Shown here: one piece after another, positions 17,273-25,368 of the stretch
How the letters are laid out: the number at the start of each line of letters is the position of its first letter
Numbering within the stretch: position 1 is the stretch's first letter
NCBI GenBank assembly: GCA_900543605.1
Contig: UQSK01000003.1
Location: forward strand, 16,333-80,332
DNA length: 64,000 nt
Source of the DNA: an uncultured Collinsella sp.
Lineage (GTDB): Bacteria; Actinomycetota; Coriobacteriia; Coriobacteriales; Coriobacteriaceae
Direction of reading: 5' to 3'
Notes under the pieces: model-generated
Seen by the model: only the letters and a program-made list of their open reading frames with translations
What the model was told of the DNA's origin: nothing
Database searches by the model: none
Translations under genes and position numbers: made by a program

Positions 17273-18474
17273 CGCTCAAGCTGGGCTAGCAGCTCCTCGA
17301 CGACCTCGACGGCGTCCCCAACAACCTTGTACTGGGCAGCACCAAAAATGGGGGCATCCGGGTCCTCGTTGATGGCGATAATGCACTCCGCCCCACCGAT
17401 GCCGGCGAGATGCTGGATAGCGCCCGAAACACCGATACTCACGAGAAGCTTGGGCGAAACCGATACGCCGGTCTGGCCAATCTGATGGCGATACTCCAAC
17501 CAGCCGGCCTCCACGACAGGTCGCGTGCAACCAAGCTCGGCTCCCAGAGCCTCGGCGAGCCTTCGCATCAGGGGCAGATTCTTCTTGGAGCCAATGCCGC
17601 GGCCCACCACGACCAAGCGCTCGGCATCGGCGATCGAGGCCTGCTGCCCCCACTCCTCGGCGGGAATCGAGATCTCGACACGAGCCTTGGCGTCTTCCGC
17701 AAGCATCACCTGGGTGATCGTGCCGGAACGGCCGTAGTCAAAGTCGGGCACCTTAAAGATGCCGGGACGAACCGTTGCCATCTGGGGACGATGATTGGGG
17801 CAGACGATGGTGGCCATCAGGTTGCCGCCAAACGCCGGACGCGTCTGTTGCAGCAGTCCCGTCTCCGTATCCATCGAAAGTACGGTGCAGTCAGCCGTAA
17901 GGCCCGTCTGCATACGCACGGCAACGCCGGGCGCCAGTTCGCGGCCAAAAGCGGTCGCGCCGTATAAGATGGCCTCGGGTTTGCGTTCGGCTACCAAATC
18001 GCAGATCAAGCGGGCGTAGACCTCCGCATCGTTTTGGCGCAGGCGCTCGTCGCGACAGGCCAGGACTTCGTCGGCGCCCGCGCAAACCAGATGCTCCAGG
18101 TCACCGAGAGAACCCTCGGGGCCCATACCGACCAGTGCCACCAGACGGCAGCCGCGAGCATCGGCAAGCTCGCGGCCCTTGCCCATAAGCTCATAGGCAA
18201 CGGGAGTCACCGTATCGTGCTCGTCGGTCTGCACGAATACCCAAATGTCTCGGTACGCATCGAGGTCAACCACACCAGCGGCCTCATCACGCTCGATCGA
18301 GATAGCGTTGACAGGGCAGGCGTCGACGCACCCACCGCATAGGATGCAGCCGTCGGTTACGCGGGCGCATCGGCTGGATCGCTCGCCTTCCACTACGATG
18401 CCGCCCGAGGCACAGGCGCGAACGCAGCGACCGCAGCCGATACAGGCTTCGCTATCGATAATCAGTCCGCTCAT
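17269..18474 (-). CDS. etfA: Electron-transfer flavoprotein alpha subunit with N-terminal 2[4Fe-4S] ferredoxin domain
   Basis: A 401-residue ETF alpha chain. The first 60 residues hold two four-cysteine clusters (CIGCGRCVRAC at 11-21 and CILCGGCVDACP near 43). The ETF domain follows, with the FAD-binding C-terminal block VVVGRGIGSKKNLPLMRRLA, RHQIGQTGVSVSPKLL and IAINEDPDAPIFGAAQY. Ferredoxin domains on EtfA are known from LctC of the Acetobacterium lactate dehydrogenase complex. It starts directly after etfB (adjacent stop and start codons) with a GAGGGGATGG ribosome site inside etfB. Last gene of a three-gene operon. Confidence 0.93.
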   Translation of the reverse strand: MSGLIIDSEACIGCGRCVRACASGGIVVEGERSSRCARVTDGCILCGGCVDACPVNAISIERDEAAGVVDLDAYRDIWVFVQTDEHDTVTPVAYELMGKGRELADARGCRLVALVGMGPEGSLGDLEHLVCAGADEVLACRDERLRQNDAEVYARLICDLVAERKPEAILYGATAFGRELAPGVAVRMQTGLTADCTVLSMDTETGLLQQTRPAFGGNLMATIVCPNHRPQMATVRPGIFKVPDFDYGRSGTITQVMLAEDAKARVEISIPAEEWGQQASIADAERLVVVGRGIGSKKNLPLMRRLAEALGAELGCTRPVVEAGWLEYRHQIGQTGVSVSPKLLVSIGVSGAIQHLAGIGGAECIIAINEDPDAPIFGAAQYKVVGDAVEVVEELLAQLER

Positions 18475-19290
18475 CTATGCCATCCCCTCGATAATCTTGG
18501 CAAGTTTTGCCGCCTGCTCGGACGCCGTTCCGTCAACGTCCTCGCACGTTTGGTCGCGGTCGGGCATAAACGATCGCACGACCTGTGTCGGTGATCCGGC
18601 AAGGCCGCAACGCGAGGGATCGGCGTTCACGTCGGCGGCACTGACCGCGCGCACGTCCGCCTCCTCCGCCGCGCGAATACCGGCAATGCTCGGCATACGC
18701 AGCTGGCCGATCTCCTTGGCGGTCGTCATCGCACACGGCATCTCAAGATAGACCGTCTCCTCGCCGGCATCGCAGCCGTGAACAAGCGCCAGTGAACCAC
18801 AGGTCGTAAAGCCCGCGCTCTGCACGCAGCTCACGTCGGTCACACAGGGAATCTCAAAAGCACCGGCCAGCTCGGGACCAATCTGGGCCGTATCGCCATC
18901 CACCGCCATCTTGCCGCAGATGAGCAGGTCGAAGTCCTCGTCGAGCACCTCGATGCCGCATTTGAGAGCATAGGTGGTCGCCAGGGTATCGGCACCTGCA
19001 AAGGCGCGATCGGTCAGCAGCAGCGCGCCGTCGGCGCCTCGAGCGATGCAGTCGCGCAGCAGCGACTCGGTCGCGGGGATGCCCATCGACACCACCGTTA
19101 CGCGCACGTCCATGCCAAAGCCGATAAAGTCGTCCTTCAGCGCCAGCGCGCATTCCAAAGCGCTCGCATCAAAGGGATTAATGACCGCCTGCTTGCCATC
19201 GCGCACGATGGTATTGGTCTTGGGGTCCATCTTGACCTCGGTACTGCCCGGCACGGCCTTGACGCACACCACCATATGGAAATCGCTCAT
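18475..19290 (-). CDS. etfB: Electron-transfer flavoprotein beta subunit
   Basis: A 271-residue ETF beta chain, with the start MSDFHMVVCVKAVPGSTEVK, the INPFDASALECALALKD segment and the family stretch DLLICGKMAVDGDTAQIGPE that contacts the nucleotide or second flavin. ATG 19290 is chosen over GTG 19296 because the GGGGG site is then 9 nt away. The gene follows the dehydrogenase by 2 bp and abuts etfA. Bifurcating ETFs carry an extra flavin in this subunit, and the operon context suggests that type. Confidence 0.92.
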   Translation of the reverse strand: MSDFHMVVCVKAVPGSTEVKMDPKTNTIVRDGKQAVINPFDASALECALALKDDFIGFGMDVRVTVVSMGIPATESLLRDCIARGADGALLLTDRAFAGADTLATTYALKCGIEVLDEDFDLLICGKMAVDGDTAQIGPELAGAFEIPCVTDVSCVQSAGFTTCGSLALVHGCDAGEETVYLEMPCAMTTAKEIGQLRMPSIAGIRAAEEADVRAVSAADVNADPSRCGLAGSPTQVVRSFMPDRDQTCEDVDGTASEQAAKLAKIIEGMA

Positions 19291-19292
19291 CT

Positions 19293-20894
19293 TCACGCGC
19301 CCCCTTTCTGGACGAGCTCATCCAAGAGCTTCTCCGAAAACAGGTTGCCGCGACCCAGCTGCCCGTCGGGGTCGAGCTGGAGCTTGAGCCGCGCCGACTC
19401 GACCATGGCCTCGTGACCGTACATCGTCTCCAAAAAGCCCGCCTTGATCTTGCCGACGCCATGCTCGGCAGAAACGGCACCGCCCATGGCCGTGACCTCG
19501 GAAGCCCACTGGGCAAAGAGTTCTCCGCCTCGACGGTAGTCCTGCGCATCGCGCGGCAGAATGTTCACATGCAGATGGTTGTTGCCGATATGCCCCCAGG
19601 CAGCAGACTCAAGCCCGCTTTCGGCCAGCGTGCGGCGATAGAGGGCCACGACATCGGCAAGGCGTGCATTGGGCACCGACATGTCCGAGCCCAACTTGGT
19701 GATGGTGGGATCCGTGCGGCGGCGCTCGTCGATAAGCATGTTGACGCTCTCGGGCACCGCGTGGCGGAAGAACCGCTGGCATTCGCGATCAACCTCGGTG
19801 CGCGCGACCCATGTCGCATCGTCGCTGCCGCCCGCAAGCTCTAGTACCCACCCCAAGTGATACAGCTCCTCAGTCGCCTGGGCTTCGTCGTCGCAGTCGA
19901 GCTCCACGTAAACACAGACCTTAGCGTCTTTGTCGAGCGCCGGCAGCGAGGCGAACGCGGTCGACTGCTCGCGCTGGCGACGTAGAATATCCAGGGCGCC
20001 AGCGTCGAAGTACTCGATGGCAGCCGCATGGGACAGGACGGGGCGCACGGAATCGGTAAAGGACACGGCCTTGTCTTCGCTATCGAAAAAGCAGCTCACA
20101 CCCCAAACGACCGCAGGCGCCGCCTGCAGGGCAATCTCGAGCTCGGTGATAACGCCGAGCGTGCCGCAAGCACCGATAAAGAGGTCGATGGCGTCCATTT
20201 CGTCCGCAACGAAATAGCCTGAGGCATTTTTTGTCTTGGGCATGGTGTAGTCAGGAAGATCGAGCTCGAGCGTACGGCCCGCTGCCGTCACGAGCGACAG
20301 GTGGCGGCCTTGGGCAAAAGCCTTGCCGCGCTGAAGCTCAAGCAAATCGCCATCAGCCAGCGCGACGTGGAGTCCCGTGATATGTGGGCGCATGGGGCCG
20401 TAGGCGTAGCTGCGGGCACCAGAGGCGTTACATGCCGCCATGCCGCCCAGACAGGCAGACGTCTCGGTGGGATCGGTGGGAAAGAACTGCTCGGGGGCCT
20501 CTTGGAACTCCTCGTAGGCCTCAAGCGATGCCTGGTCCCAACCAGCAGTCGGCAGCACCTTCTTACTCAGCTGCTTGCGCAGCTCCGAGAGCACAACGCC
20601 CGGCTCCACGCGCAGCAGAAATTGGCCTTGTTCATCGCGGCGAAGGTCCAAGTAGCGATTCATACGGGAAGTATTGAGGATATGCCCGCCGTGGGGCACG
20701 GCACCGGCGGCAAGGCCGGTTCGGGCGCCCTGAACCGTTACCGGGACACGCTCGGCATGGAGCTTTTCCAAAATGGCACGGACCTCGTCTTCCGTTGTCG
20801 GAAACGAGATGCTCGAGGCCTCGCCCGATGCGCGAGACTCGTCGCGACCATACTCTTCGAACTCGTCGGTGAAGGGTTTGATGGTTGCAGACAC
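19293..20894 (-). CDS. FAD-binding lactate/glycolate dehydrogenase, ETF-linked
   Basis: A 533-residue flavoprotein of the GlcD/D-lactate dehydrogenase family (VAO fold). The N-terminal FAD-binding domain shows TVQGARTGLAAGAVPHGGHI and GGMAACNASGARSYAYGPMR. The C-terminal oxidase domain shows HIGNNHLHVNILP and SAEHGVGKIKAGF, with conserved His residues that bind substrate. As first gene before etfB and etfA it corresponds to LctD of the NAD-dependent, ferredoxin-coupled lactate dehydrogenase. Start GTG 20894 has GGGGGAG 5 nt upstream. Lactate is the most likely substrate; glycolate or another 2-hydroxyacid is possible. Confidence 0.9.
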   Translation of the reverse strand: MSATIKPFTDEFEEYGRDESRASGEASSISFPTTEDEVRAILEKLHAERVPVTVQGARTGLAAGAVPHGGHILNTSRMNRYLDLRRDEQGQFLLRVEPGVVLSELRKQLSKKVLPTAGWDQASLEAYEEFQEAPEQFFPTDPTETSACLGGMAACNASGARSYAYGPMRPHITGLHVALADGDLLELQRGKAFAQGRHLSLVTAAGRTLELDLPDYTMPKTKNASGYFVADEMDAIDLFIGACGTLGVITELEIALQAAPAVVWGVSCFFDSEDKAVSFTDSVRPVLSHAAAIEYFDAGALDILRRQREQSTAFASLPALDKDAKVCVYVELDCDDEAQATEELYHLGWVLELAGGSDDATWVARTEVDRECQRFFRHAVPESVNMLIDERRRTDPTITKLGSDMSVPNARLADVVALYRRTLAESGLESAAWGHIGNNHLHVNILPRDAQDYRRGGELFAQWASEVTAMGGAVSAEHGVGKIKAGFLETMYGHEAMVESARLKLQLDPDGQLGRGNLFSEKLLDELVQKGGA

Positions 20895-21239
20895 GCGAAC
20901 TCCCCCTTTAGCTAACTACAGTATTTGCAGGGAGATGTTACCGCATCGTTTCGTCGACGTGTTCGAGACCGTCTCCATAATTGGCGATTTTTACGTTCGT
21001 GCAATTCGGCGAGCGGCTTGATTTCCTCGGCAGACGATGCTTTTGACACATATGGCCCCGCCGTCGCCGACCGCGCGATTGTCGCTTGAAAAAAGTTGGA
21101 GTATTTTTTGCCGCCTTTTACCTGCGGAGACGCCAATCCGTCAAGCATTTGGTCAGAAATTGGTCAAGTAGCGGCTGATACGGTCGGCGTCGACAGCCAA
21201 AACCGATAGAAGTTTTGGCCCAGAAACAGGGAGGTTCCC
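20895..21239. promoter_or_regulatory. Intergenic region with leader hairpin before the surface-protein operon
   Basis: 345 bp without a convincing gene, between the leftward ldh-etf operon and the rightward five-gene operon. An 8-bp perfect stem (GCCAAAAC 21196-21203, GTTTTGGC 21212-21219) stands just before the GGGAGG ribosome site of the first gene and could affect its translation. At 21086-21116 a T/A-rich stretch (AAAAAAGTTGGAGTATTTTTT) is followed by TTTTACCTGCGG. That last motif also occurs, in reverse complement, in the centre of the 120-bp repeat elements described elsewhere. Confidence 0.4.
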
Positions 21240-21536
21240 ATGGCATATTACTGGCCCCAGTACGGCATCGCCATCGAAGTCGACGACGATCCCCATCTCC
21301 TGCCTTTCGACGAAGAGGCATTCCCCGATACGACGGTCTACCACGTTACCACCGATGTGATCTGCGACCCCGAGTCGTTCTCGGCGCTCGCCCACCACGT
21401 CGCGCATATCCACGACATCGAGCTCCCTCCCGACTTCGACGAGCTCGTCTACTCGCGCCGTCTGATGCTTCACATGCTCTTTGGAGCGGACCCGTCCACC
21501 TTTGCGCGCGTCTATACCGCCAAGGATGCCGCATGA
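21240..21536 (+). CDS. Hypothetical acidic protein, 98 aa
   Basis: I do not recognise this family. The protein starts MAYYWPQYGIAIEVDDDPHL, is acidic and His-rich in the middle (ALAHHVAHIHDIELPPDFDE), and has no signal peptide or membrane segment, so it should be cytoplasmic. It has a strong ribosome site (GGGAGG, 6 nt). Its stop codon overlaps the next gene's ATG (ATGA), showing translational coupling and that it is a genuine gene. It is first of five same-strand genes ending at 24445 whose other products are membrane-bound or exported. Confidence 0.75.
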   Translation: MAYYWPQYGIAIEVDDDPHLLPFDEEAFPDTTVYHVTTDVICDPESFSALAHHVAHIHDIELPPDFDELVYSRRLMLHMLFGADPSTFARVYTAKDAA

Positions 21537-22042
21537 GCGCGAAGAAGCCACCCCACTTTGCAGGCCTGGGTCGTCGCAAGAAGCTCATCGTTGCCTGCTT
21601 GGCCATCGTCTGCGCCCTTGTCGCCGTAGGACTATACGCTTGGCAGTCGCAGCCCGTACCCGAGGCGGGCGCTTCGGTCACGACGGCCGAGGGCAAAACG
21701 CGTCAGGAAATCCAAGATGAGCTCGACGCCATCGTCCGTGACAACATGATGACGATTTCGGTCGCGCCGGTCGCTCAGCTGCAGGAGGACGGCAAGCTGC
21801 GCGTCAACGTGCAAAACGTCCAAGACAATAAATTTCCCCAGCGATTCCGCGTCATCCAAAACGACGAGACCATATACGAATCCGATGTGGTCGAGACCGG
21901 CAAAACGGTCGAGACATGCCCCGCCGGCGACATCGAGGAAGGTGAGGCGTATATCGAGATCCAGGCGCTTGACGCCAAGACCTATGACAGCCACGGCAAC
22001 CCGACACGCGTCAAGGTACGGGTTGAGCAAGCCGAGAACTAG
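21533..22042 (+). CDS. Hypothetical single-pass membrane protein, 169 aa
   Basis: Starts in the ATGA overlap with the preceding gene. A basic N terminus (MSAKKPPHFAGLGRRKK) precedes one hydrophobic helix (about residues 18-38). A roughly 130-residue extracytoplasmic domain follows, which reads as beta-rich: LRVNVQNVQDNKFPQRFRVI and YESDVVETGKTVETCP. The domain resembles small Ig-like or accessory surface domains, but I cannot place it in a named family. No lipobox or sorting signal is seen. Second gene of the five-gene operon. Confidence 0.75.
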   Translation: MSAKKPPHFAGLGRRKKLIVACLAIVCALVAVGLYAWQSQPVPEAGASVTTAEGKTRQEIQDELDAIVRDNMMTISVAPVAQLQEDGKLRVNVQNVQDNKFPQRFRVIQNDETIYESDVVETGKTVETCPAGDIEEGEAYIEIQALDAKTYDSHGNPTRVKVRVEQAEN

Positions 22043-22131
22043 CTTTCCGGTCGACGCGGCACCGCACGCGATTCACCAGCATTCGTCCAATCATCGCGGG
22101 GACGGCCCGCGGCGAATAGAAAGAAACGACC

Positions 22132-22731
22132 ATGGACATCACCAGGAATATGAACGGAGCCAGAGCGCTCGTCGTGGGTGCAGGGCTCGCGCTCGCGCTC
22201 GCAATGGGCGCCGCCCCGACGCCAGCTATGGCAGCCGGGCGTGTTGGAACCACGAAGGTAATGGTCAAGACCGAGATCGACAACATCAAGTTCAACGCAC
22301 CGACGGTTATTCCCTTCGTCGCCCAAGCCGACGGCACGCTTCAGGGTCCCTCAGAAGACGCGATCACCATCGACAATCTTTCGGCCTACGGCATCCATGT
22401 CACCAACATGAAAATCGACGCCATGAACACCTGGACCATTGCCGCCGACGCCAAGGCCGGAACCGCGCAGAACTCCATCGACTTTAAGGTCGGCCCCGAC
22501 GGCGCACTCCAGAACGCCAGTGCCGCAACGCAGGGGACAGGCCTCGATCTTTCCAAGAATGCAGCCTTCGACATGGGCTACCAGGGCATTGCCGGCGGCA
22601 CGGACAAAATTAAGCTCAAGACAAGCGGAAACGTCGCCCGCGTCACGCGCGACATCTTCCACGTAACCGGCGAAGGCGATCAGGTTGCAACGATCACCTG
22701 GACGGTCGAGCCCGGTGCGCACACGGCATAA
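22132..22731 (+). CDS. Secreted hypothetical protein, 199 aa
   Basis: A clear signal peptide (hydrophobic ALVVGAGLALALAMGAA, cleavage likely after PAMA) leads to a mature domain of about 165 residues. The domain is beta-rich: KVMVKTEIDNIKFNAPTVIP, AITIDNLSAYGIHVTNMKI and, at the end, VATITWTVEP. It resembles cell-surface domains of the WxL or camelysin kind in style, but I do not see their signature motifs. The start has a GAAAGAAACGACC site, weak for this genome. The next gene starts within its last 17 bases. Confidence 0.72.
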   Translation: MDITRNMNGARALVVGAGLALALAMGAAPTPAMAAGRVGTTKVMVKTEIDNIKFNAPTVIPFVAQADGTLQGPSEDAITIDNLSAYGIHVTNMKIDAMNTWTIAADAKAGTAQNSIDFKVGPDGALQNASAATQGTGLDLSKNAAFDMGYQGIAGGTDKIKLKTSGNVARVTRDIFHVTGEGDQVATITWTVEPGAHTA

Positions 22732-22996
22732 GGCCGTCGCCCTGGCCGCCGCCGTCAGCATCCTAGCGTTTGGCCCAGCCATGGCCTTTGCCCAGCAAGA
22801 ACAGGCGCAGGCCGCCACGCAAGTGACGGTCGACCTCTCGGGGCTCGACCGCGGCGACCGCGAGGAACCATTGGCGCAGACAGGCGATGGACGATGGCTC
22901 TTGGCAGCAGGCGCCACAGCAGCAGGCGCGGGAACCGCCGGCCTCGGCCTGCACATCAAACGCAGCCAGAAACAAAACATGGACAGGCCGCACTAA
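22715..22996 (+). CDS. Tiny secreted protein with LAQTG-type sorting signal, 93 aa
   Basis: The likely start is GTG 22715, overlapping the end of the previous gene by 17 bp. An N-terminal signal peptide (KAVALAAAVSILAFGPAMAFA) is followed by only about 30 residues. Then comes LAQTGD, a hydrophobic stretch (WLLAAGATAAGAGTAGLGLHI) and a basic tail (KRSQKQ). That is the layout of a sortase substrate. LAxTG is the motif recognised by class E sortases in actinobacteria; no sortase gene lies in the window. If processed, the anchored peptide would be unusually small, so it may act as a cap, linker or anchor for its neighbours. Confidence 0.68.
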   Translation: MRTRHKAVALAAAVSILAFGPAMAFAQQEQAQAATQVTVDLSGLDRGDREEPLAQTGDGRWLLAAGATAAGAGTAGLGLHIKRSQKQNMDRPH

Positions 22997-23014
22997 ATTA
23001 GCTAAGGAGACCCC

Positions 23015-24445
23015 ATGGCATCGAAGAACCTTTTGCCCGTCGTCGCACTCTGCGGCGCGCTCGCAACCGGAACGCCTGTCGCCGCTTGGGCGACTCCCGT
23101 CATGGCAGACTCCTTACCAGCAGCCCTAAGTTCCGCCCCAAATCCGTCGAGCACCATTGCGTGCGAGCGTTTTTCGATCGCACAGGCCGCGATCTCAACC
23201 TCGGGATGCCTTCGTCGTAATACGGACGGCTCGATAGTCGTGGATATCAAGCGTTCGAACAAGGCAAACGGCTCCCAGGCGGGGTGCGCCGTCTGCACGT
23301 GGCGCTCGGTTGTGCTCGATGCGGATGGCGATCCGTGCGATTTGGAGTTGCGCATCGACATCGCTTCGGTCGATGACTCGGCGAACGGAGCGAAGGTCGC
23401 CTTCGACGGTACGTTTTTTGAGAAAGGAGGCGGTATATGTCTGGGCTGCGCCGCCGCGAATGCAGACGACACGCAGCCCACCCTCTCATTCACGGCATCG
23501 TTGCGGCTGACCAAAGCCGACACCGATGCCATCGCGGCGGGAGAAGCGTCCCTGCTATTCTACGCCGTCAGCACCAAAGACACAGACGCTCATTTCGAGA
23601 AGCCAGCCGGATCACTCAGCCTTACACGAGGGATAGAGGCAGGCCCTATTGAAATCGATGCCCACGCGCAAAGCAGGCAACGCATTCTTGCCGACCCGGC
23701 GCTTCTCGAAATGGAGTGGAGCGGATCCGGAGCCATCGGAATTCTCCCCTCCGCGCTTGACGCCAAGACGCTCCCCTCAAACGACGAACCCATCAACGCA
23801 ACCATACAAGAAGAGAGCGCGGACAAAGAAGCAGGTGCGGGCGACACGCCGTCGCCGACAAACAGCGTCCCAGCTTCTTTCGAAGCACCGAATGAGCCCG
23901 CTACCGATCCAAACGATCCCGAGCTCGCAGACAGTCTGGGGCTTGCTGATCCTCAAGAGATCGATGAAGGTAACTGCTGCGTGCTTGCCGCGCTCGACCA
24001 CACAGAGGTCATCGACGCTGCGAACATCGAAGTTGCCGCCGCCAATCAGCCCGTCCGCAAGTCGGCCATCATCGCATTTCCTGAATCCATCGAGGTCGTC
24101 TTTTTGCCATCGGGCGAGGTCGTGGCCCCAACACTGCTCACCTTGTTGGGCGCCAAGAATACTCGAAACGAAATTAAAAAGGTCACGGTTGTCGACCCTG
24201 CAACCACCGCCAAGCTGCGTCTATACGCCGTTGCTCCAGACGGAGGCAAGACCTTGGAATTCGATGGTGACACACTCCTAGCCTGGCGACGTCTGGACAT
24301 TATGCAAGACGTCTCGTATCAGATCGAACTCGAAGGGTTTGATCGTGCCCGCGATGCCAATATCATCGCCGCGGCTATTGAATCCCCACAGCGGCTTATG
24401 ACACTGCGCTTTGAATACTATCCCTATGTCCCGACAACCACCTGA
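23015..24445 (+). CDS. Large secreted hypothetical protein, 476 aa
   Basis: Starts after TAAGGAGACCCC, a strong ribosome site. A signal peptide (LPVVALCGALATGTPVAAWA) precedes a Cys-containing beta-rich domain (CAVCTWRSVVLDADGDPCDLE; GGGICLGCAAANADD). A low-complexity acidic and Pro/Ser-rich linker follows (residues about 245-320), then a second beta-rich domain (SAIIAFPESIEVVFLPSGEVV to MTLRFEYYPYVP). No sorting signal or C-terminal helix is visible. The C-terminal domain resembles the mature part of the 199-aa protein two genes upstream. Last gene of the operon. Confidence 0.75.
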   Translation: MASKNLLPVVALCGALATGTPVAAWATPVMADSLPAALSSAPNPSSTIACERFSIAQAAISTSGCLRRNTDGSIVVDIKRSNKANGSQAGCAVCTWRSVVLDADGDPCDLELRIDIASVDDSANGAKVAFDGTFFEKGGGICLGCAAANADDTQPTLSFTASLRLTKADTDAIAAGEASLLFYAVSTKDTDAHFEKPAGSLSLTRGIEAGPIEIDAHAQSRQRILADPALLEMEWSGSGAIGILPSALDAKTLPSNDEPINATIQEESADKEAGAGDTPSPTNSVPASFEAPNEPATDPNDPELADSLGLADPQEIDEGNCCVLAALDHTEVIDAANIEVAAANQPVRKSAIIAFPESIEVVFLPSGEVVAPTLLTLLGAKNTRNEIKKVTVVDPATTAKLRLYAVAPDGGKTLEFDGDTLLAWRRLDIMQDVSYQIELEGFDRARDANIIAAAIESPQRLMTLRFEYYPYVPTTT

Positions 24446-24563
24446 GGCTTAAATGCTGCGCATCATTCCTAATACCACTTATATAACGTATTAGATGAGT
24501 CGCGATGTGCCTCGCATTTCGTTCTGCTACGATTGCCACGTTGGCATCAATACAGGAGGGCTC

Positions 24564-25280
24564 ATGCCGGGCTTGGGAACAATCATCAACGTTGTGCTTT
24601 TAGTTGCGGGCGGTCTTTTGGGATTAGTGGGCGGCCGCTTCATTACACCGTGCATCCAAGACACGCTCATGAAAGCATCGGGGCTGTGCGTCCTGTTTAT
24701 CGGCCTGGGCGGCACCATGCAAAAGATGCTCATCATCGATGGAAAGGCGCTGGCGACCACCGGTACCACCATGCTCATTGTCTCGTTCGCCCTCGGCTCG
24801 CTCATCGGCGAGGCCGTCAACTTGGAAGCCGCCATCGAGAACCTTGGCGAATGGCTCAAGCGCAAGACTGGCAGTGAGGGCGATAACGAGTTCACCAACG
24901 CTTTTGTCTCGACTTCACTCACCGTGTGTATCGGCGCCATGGCAATTGTGGGATCGATCCAGGACGGCCTGCTCGGCGACTGGTCCACGCTCGCCCTCAA
25001 GGGAGCGCTGGACTGCATCATCGTCTGCACCATGACGGCGTCGCTCGGACGCGGCTGCATTTTCTCCGCCCTGCCCGTCGCCGTGTTCCAGGGGACGATC
25101 ACGCTGTTTGCCGGCGCACTCTCCCCCATCATGACCACGGCAGCCCTCGACAGCCTTTCGCTCGTAGGCTCCATGCTCATCTTCTGCGTCGGCGTCAACC
25201 TCATCCGTCCTCAGACCTTCCGCACGGCCAATATGCTCCCCTCCGTTGTCATAGCCGTCATCTACGCCCTCCTGTTCTAA
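24564..25280 (+). CDS. DUF554 family membrane protein
   Basis: A 238-residue membrane protein of the DUF554 (YdfK/YqgA) family, with about seven hydrophobic segments. Family features are MPGLGTIINVVLLVAGGLLGL at the start, KASGLCVLFIGLGGTMQKML, GSLIGEAVNLEAAIENLGEWLKRK-like spacing and SIQDGLLGD. The ATG 24564 is preceded by a perfect AGGAGGG. The function of the family is not established; transport is presumed. It is 118 bp past the surface operon and may be separate. Confidence 0.85.
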   Translation: MPGLGTIINVVLLVAGGLLGLVGGRFITPCIQDTLMKASGLCVLFIGLGGTMQKMLIIDGKALATTGTTMLIVSFALGSLIGEAVNLEAAIENLGEWLKRKTGSEGDNEFTNAFVSTSLTVCIGAMAIVGSIQDGLLGDWSTLALKGALDCIIVCTMTASLGRGCIFSALPVAVFQGTITLFAGALSPIMTTAALDSLSLVGSMLIFCVGVNLIRPQTFRTANMLPSVVIAVIYALLF

Positions 25281-25368
25281 ATCTATCTACGTAACGGTAT
25301 CTCGAACACCTGTTTGATGCTGTGCTATGATATGAGGTCACCGAAGCTGCGTTAGGAGAGGAGAAGCG

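Noticed and set aside
20912..21148. A 78-codon minus-strand ORF in the gap before the surface operon
   Set aside because: It has no ribosome site and no protein-like composition, and overlaps a T/A-rich repeat-like stretch.
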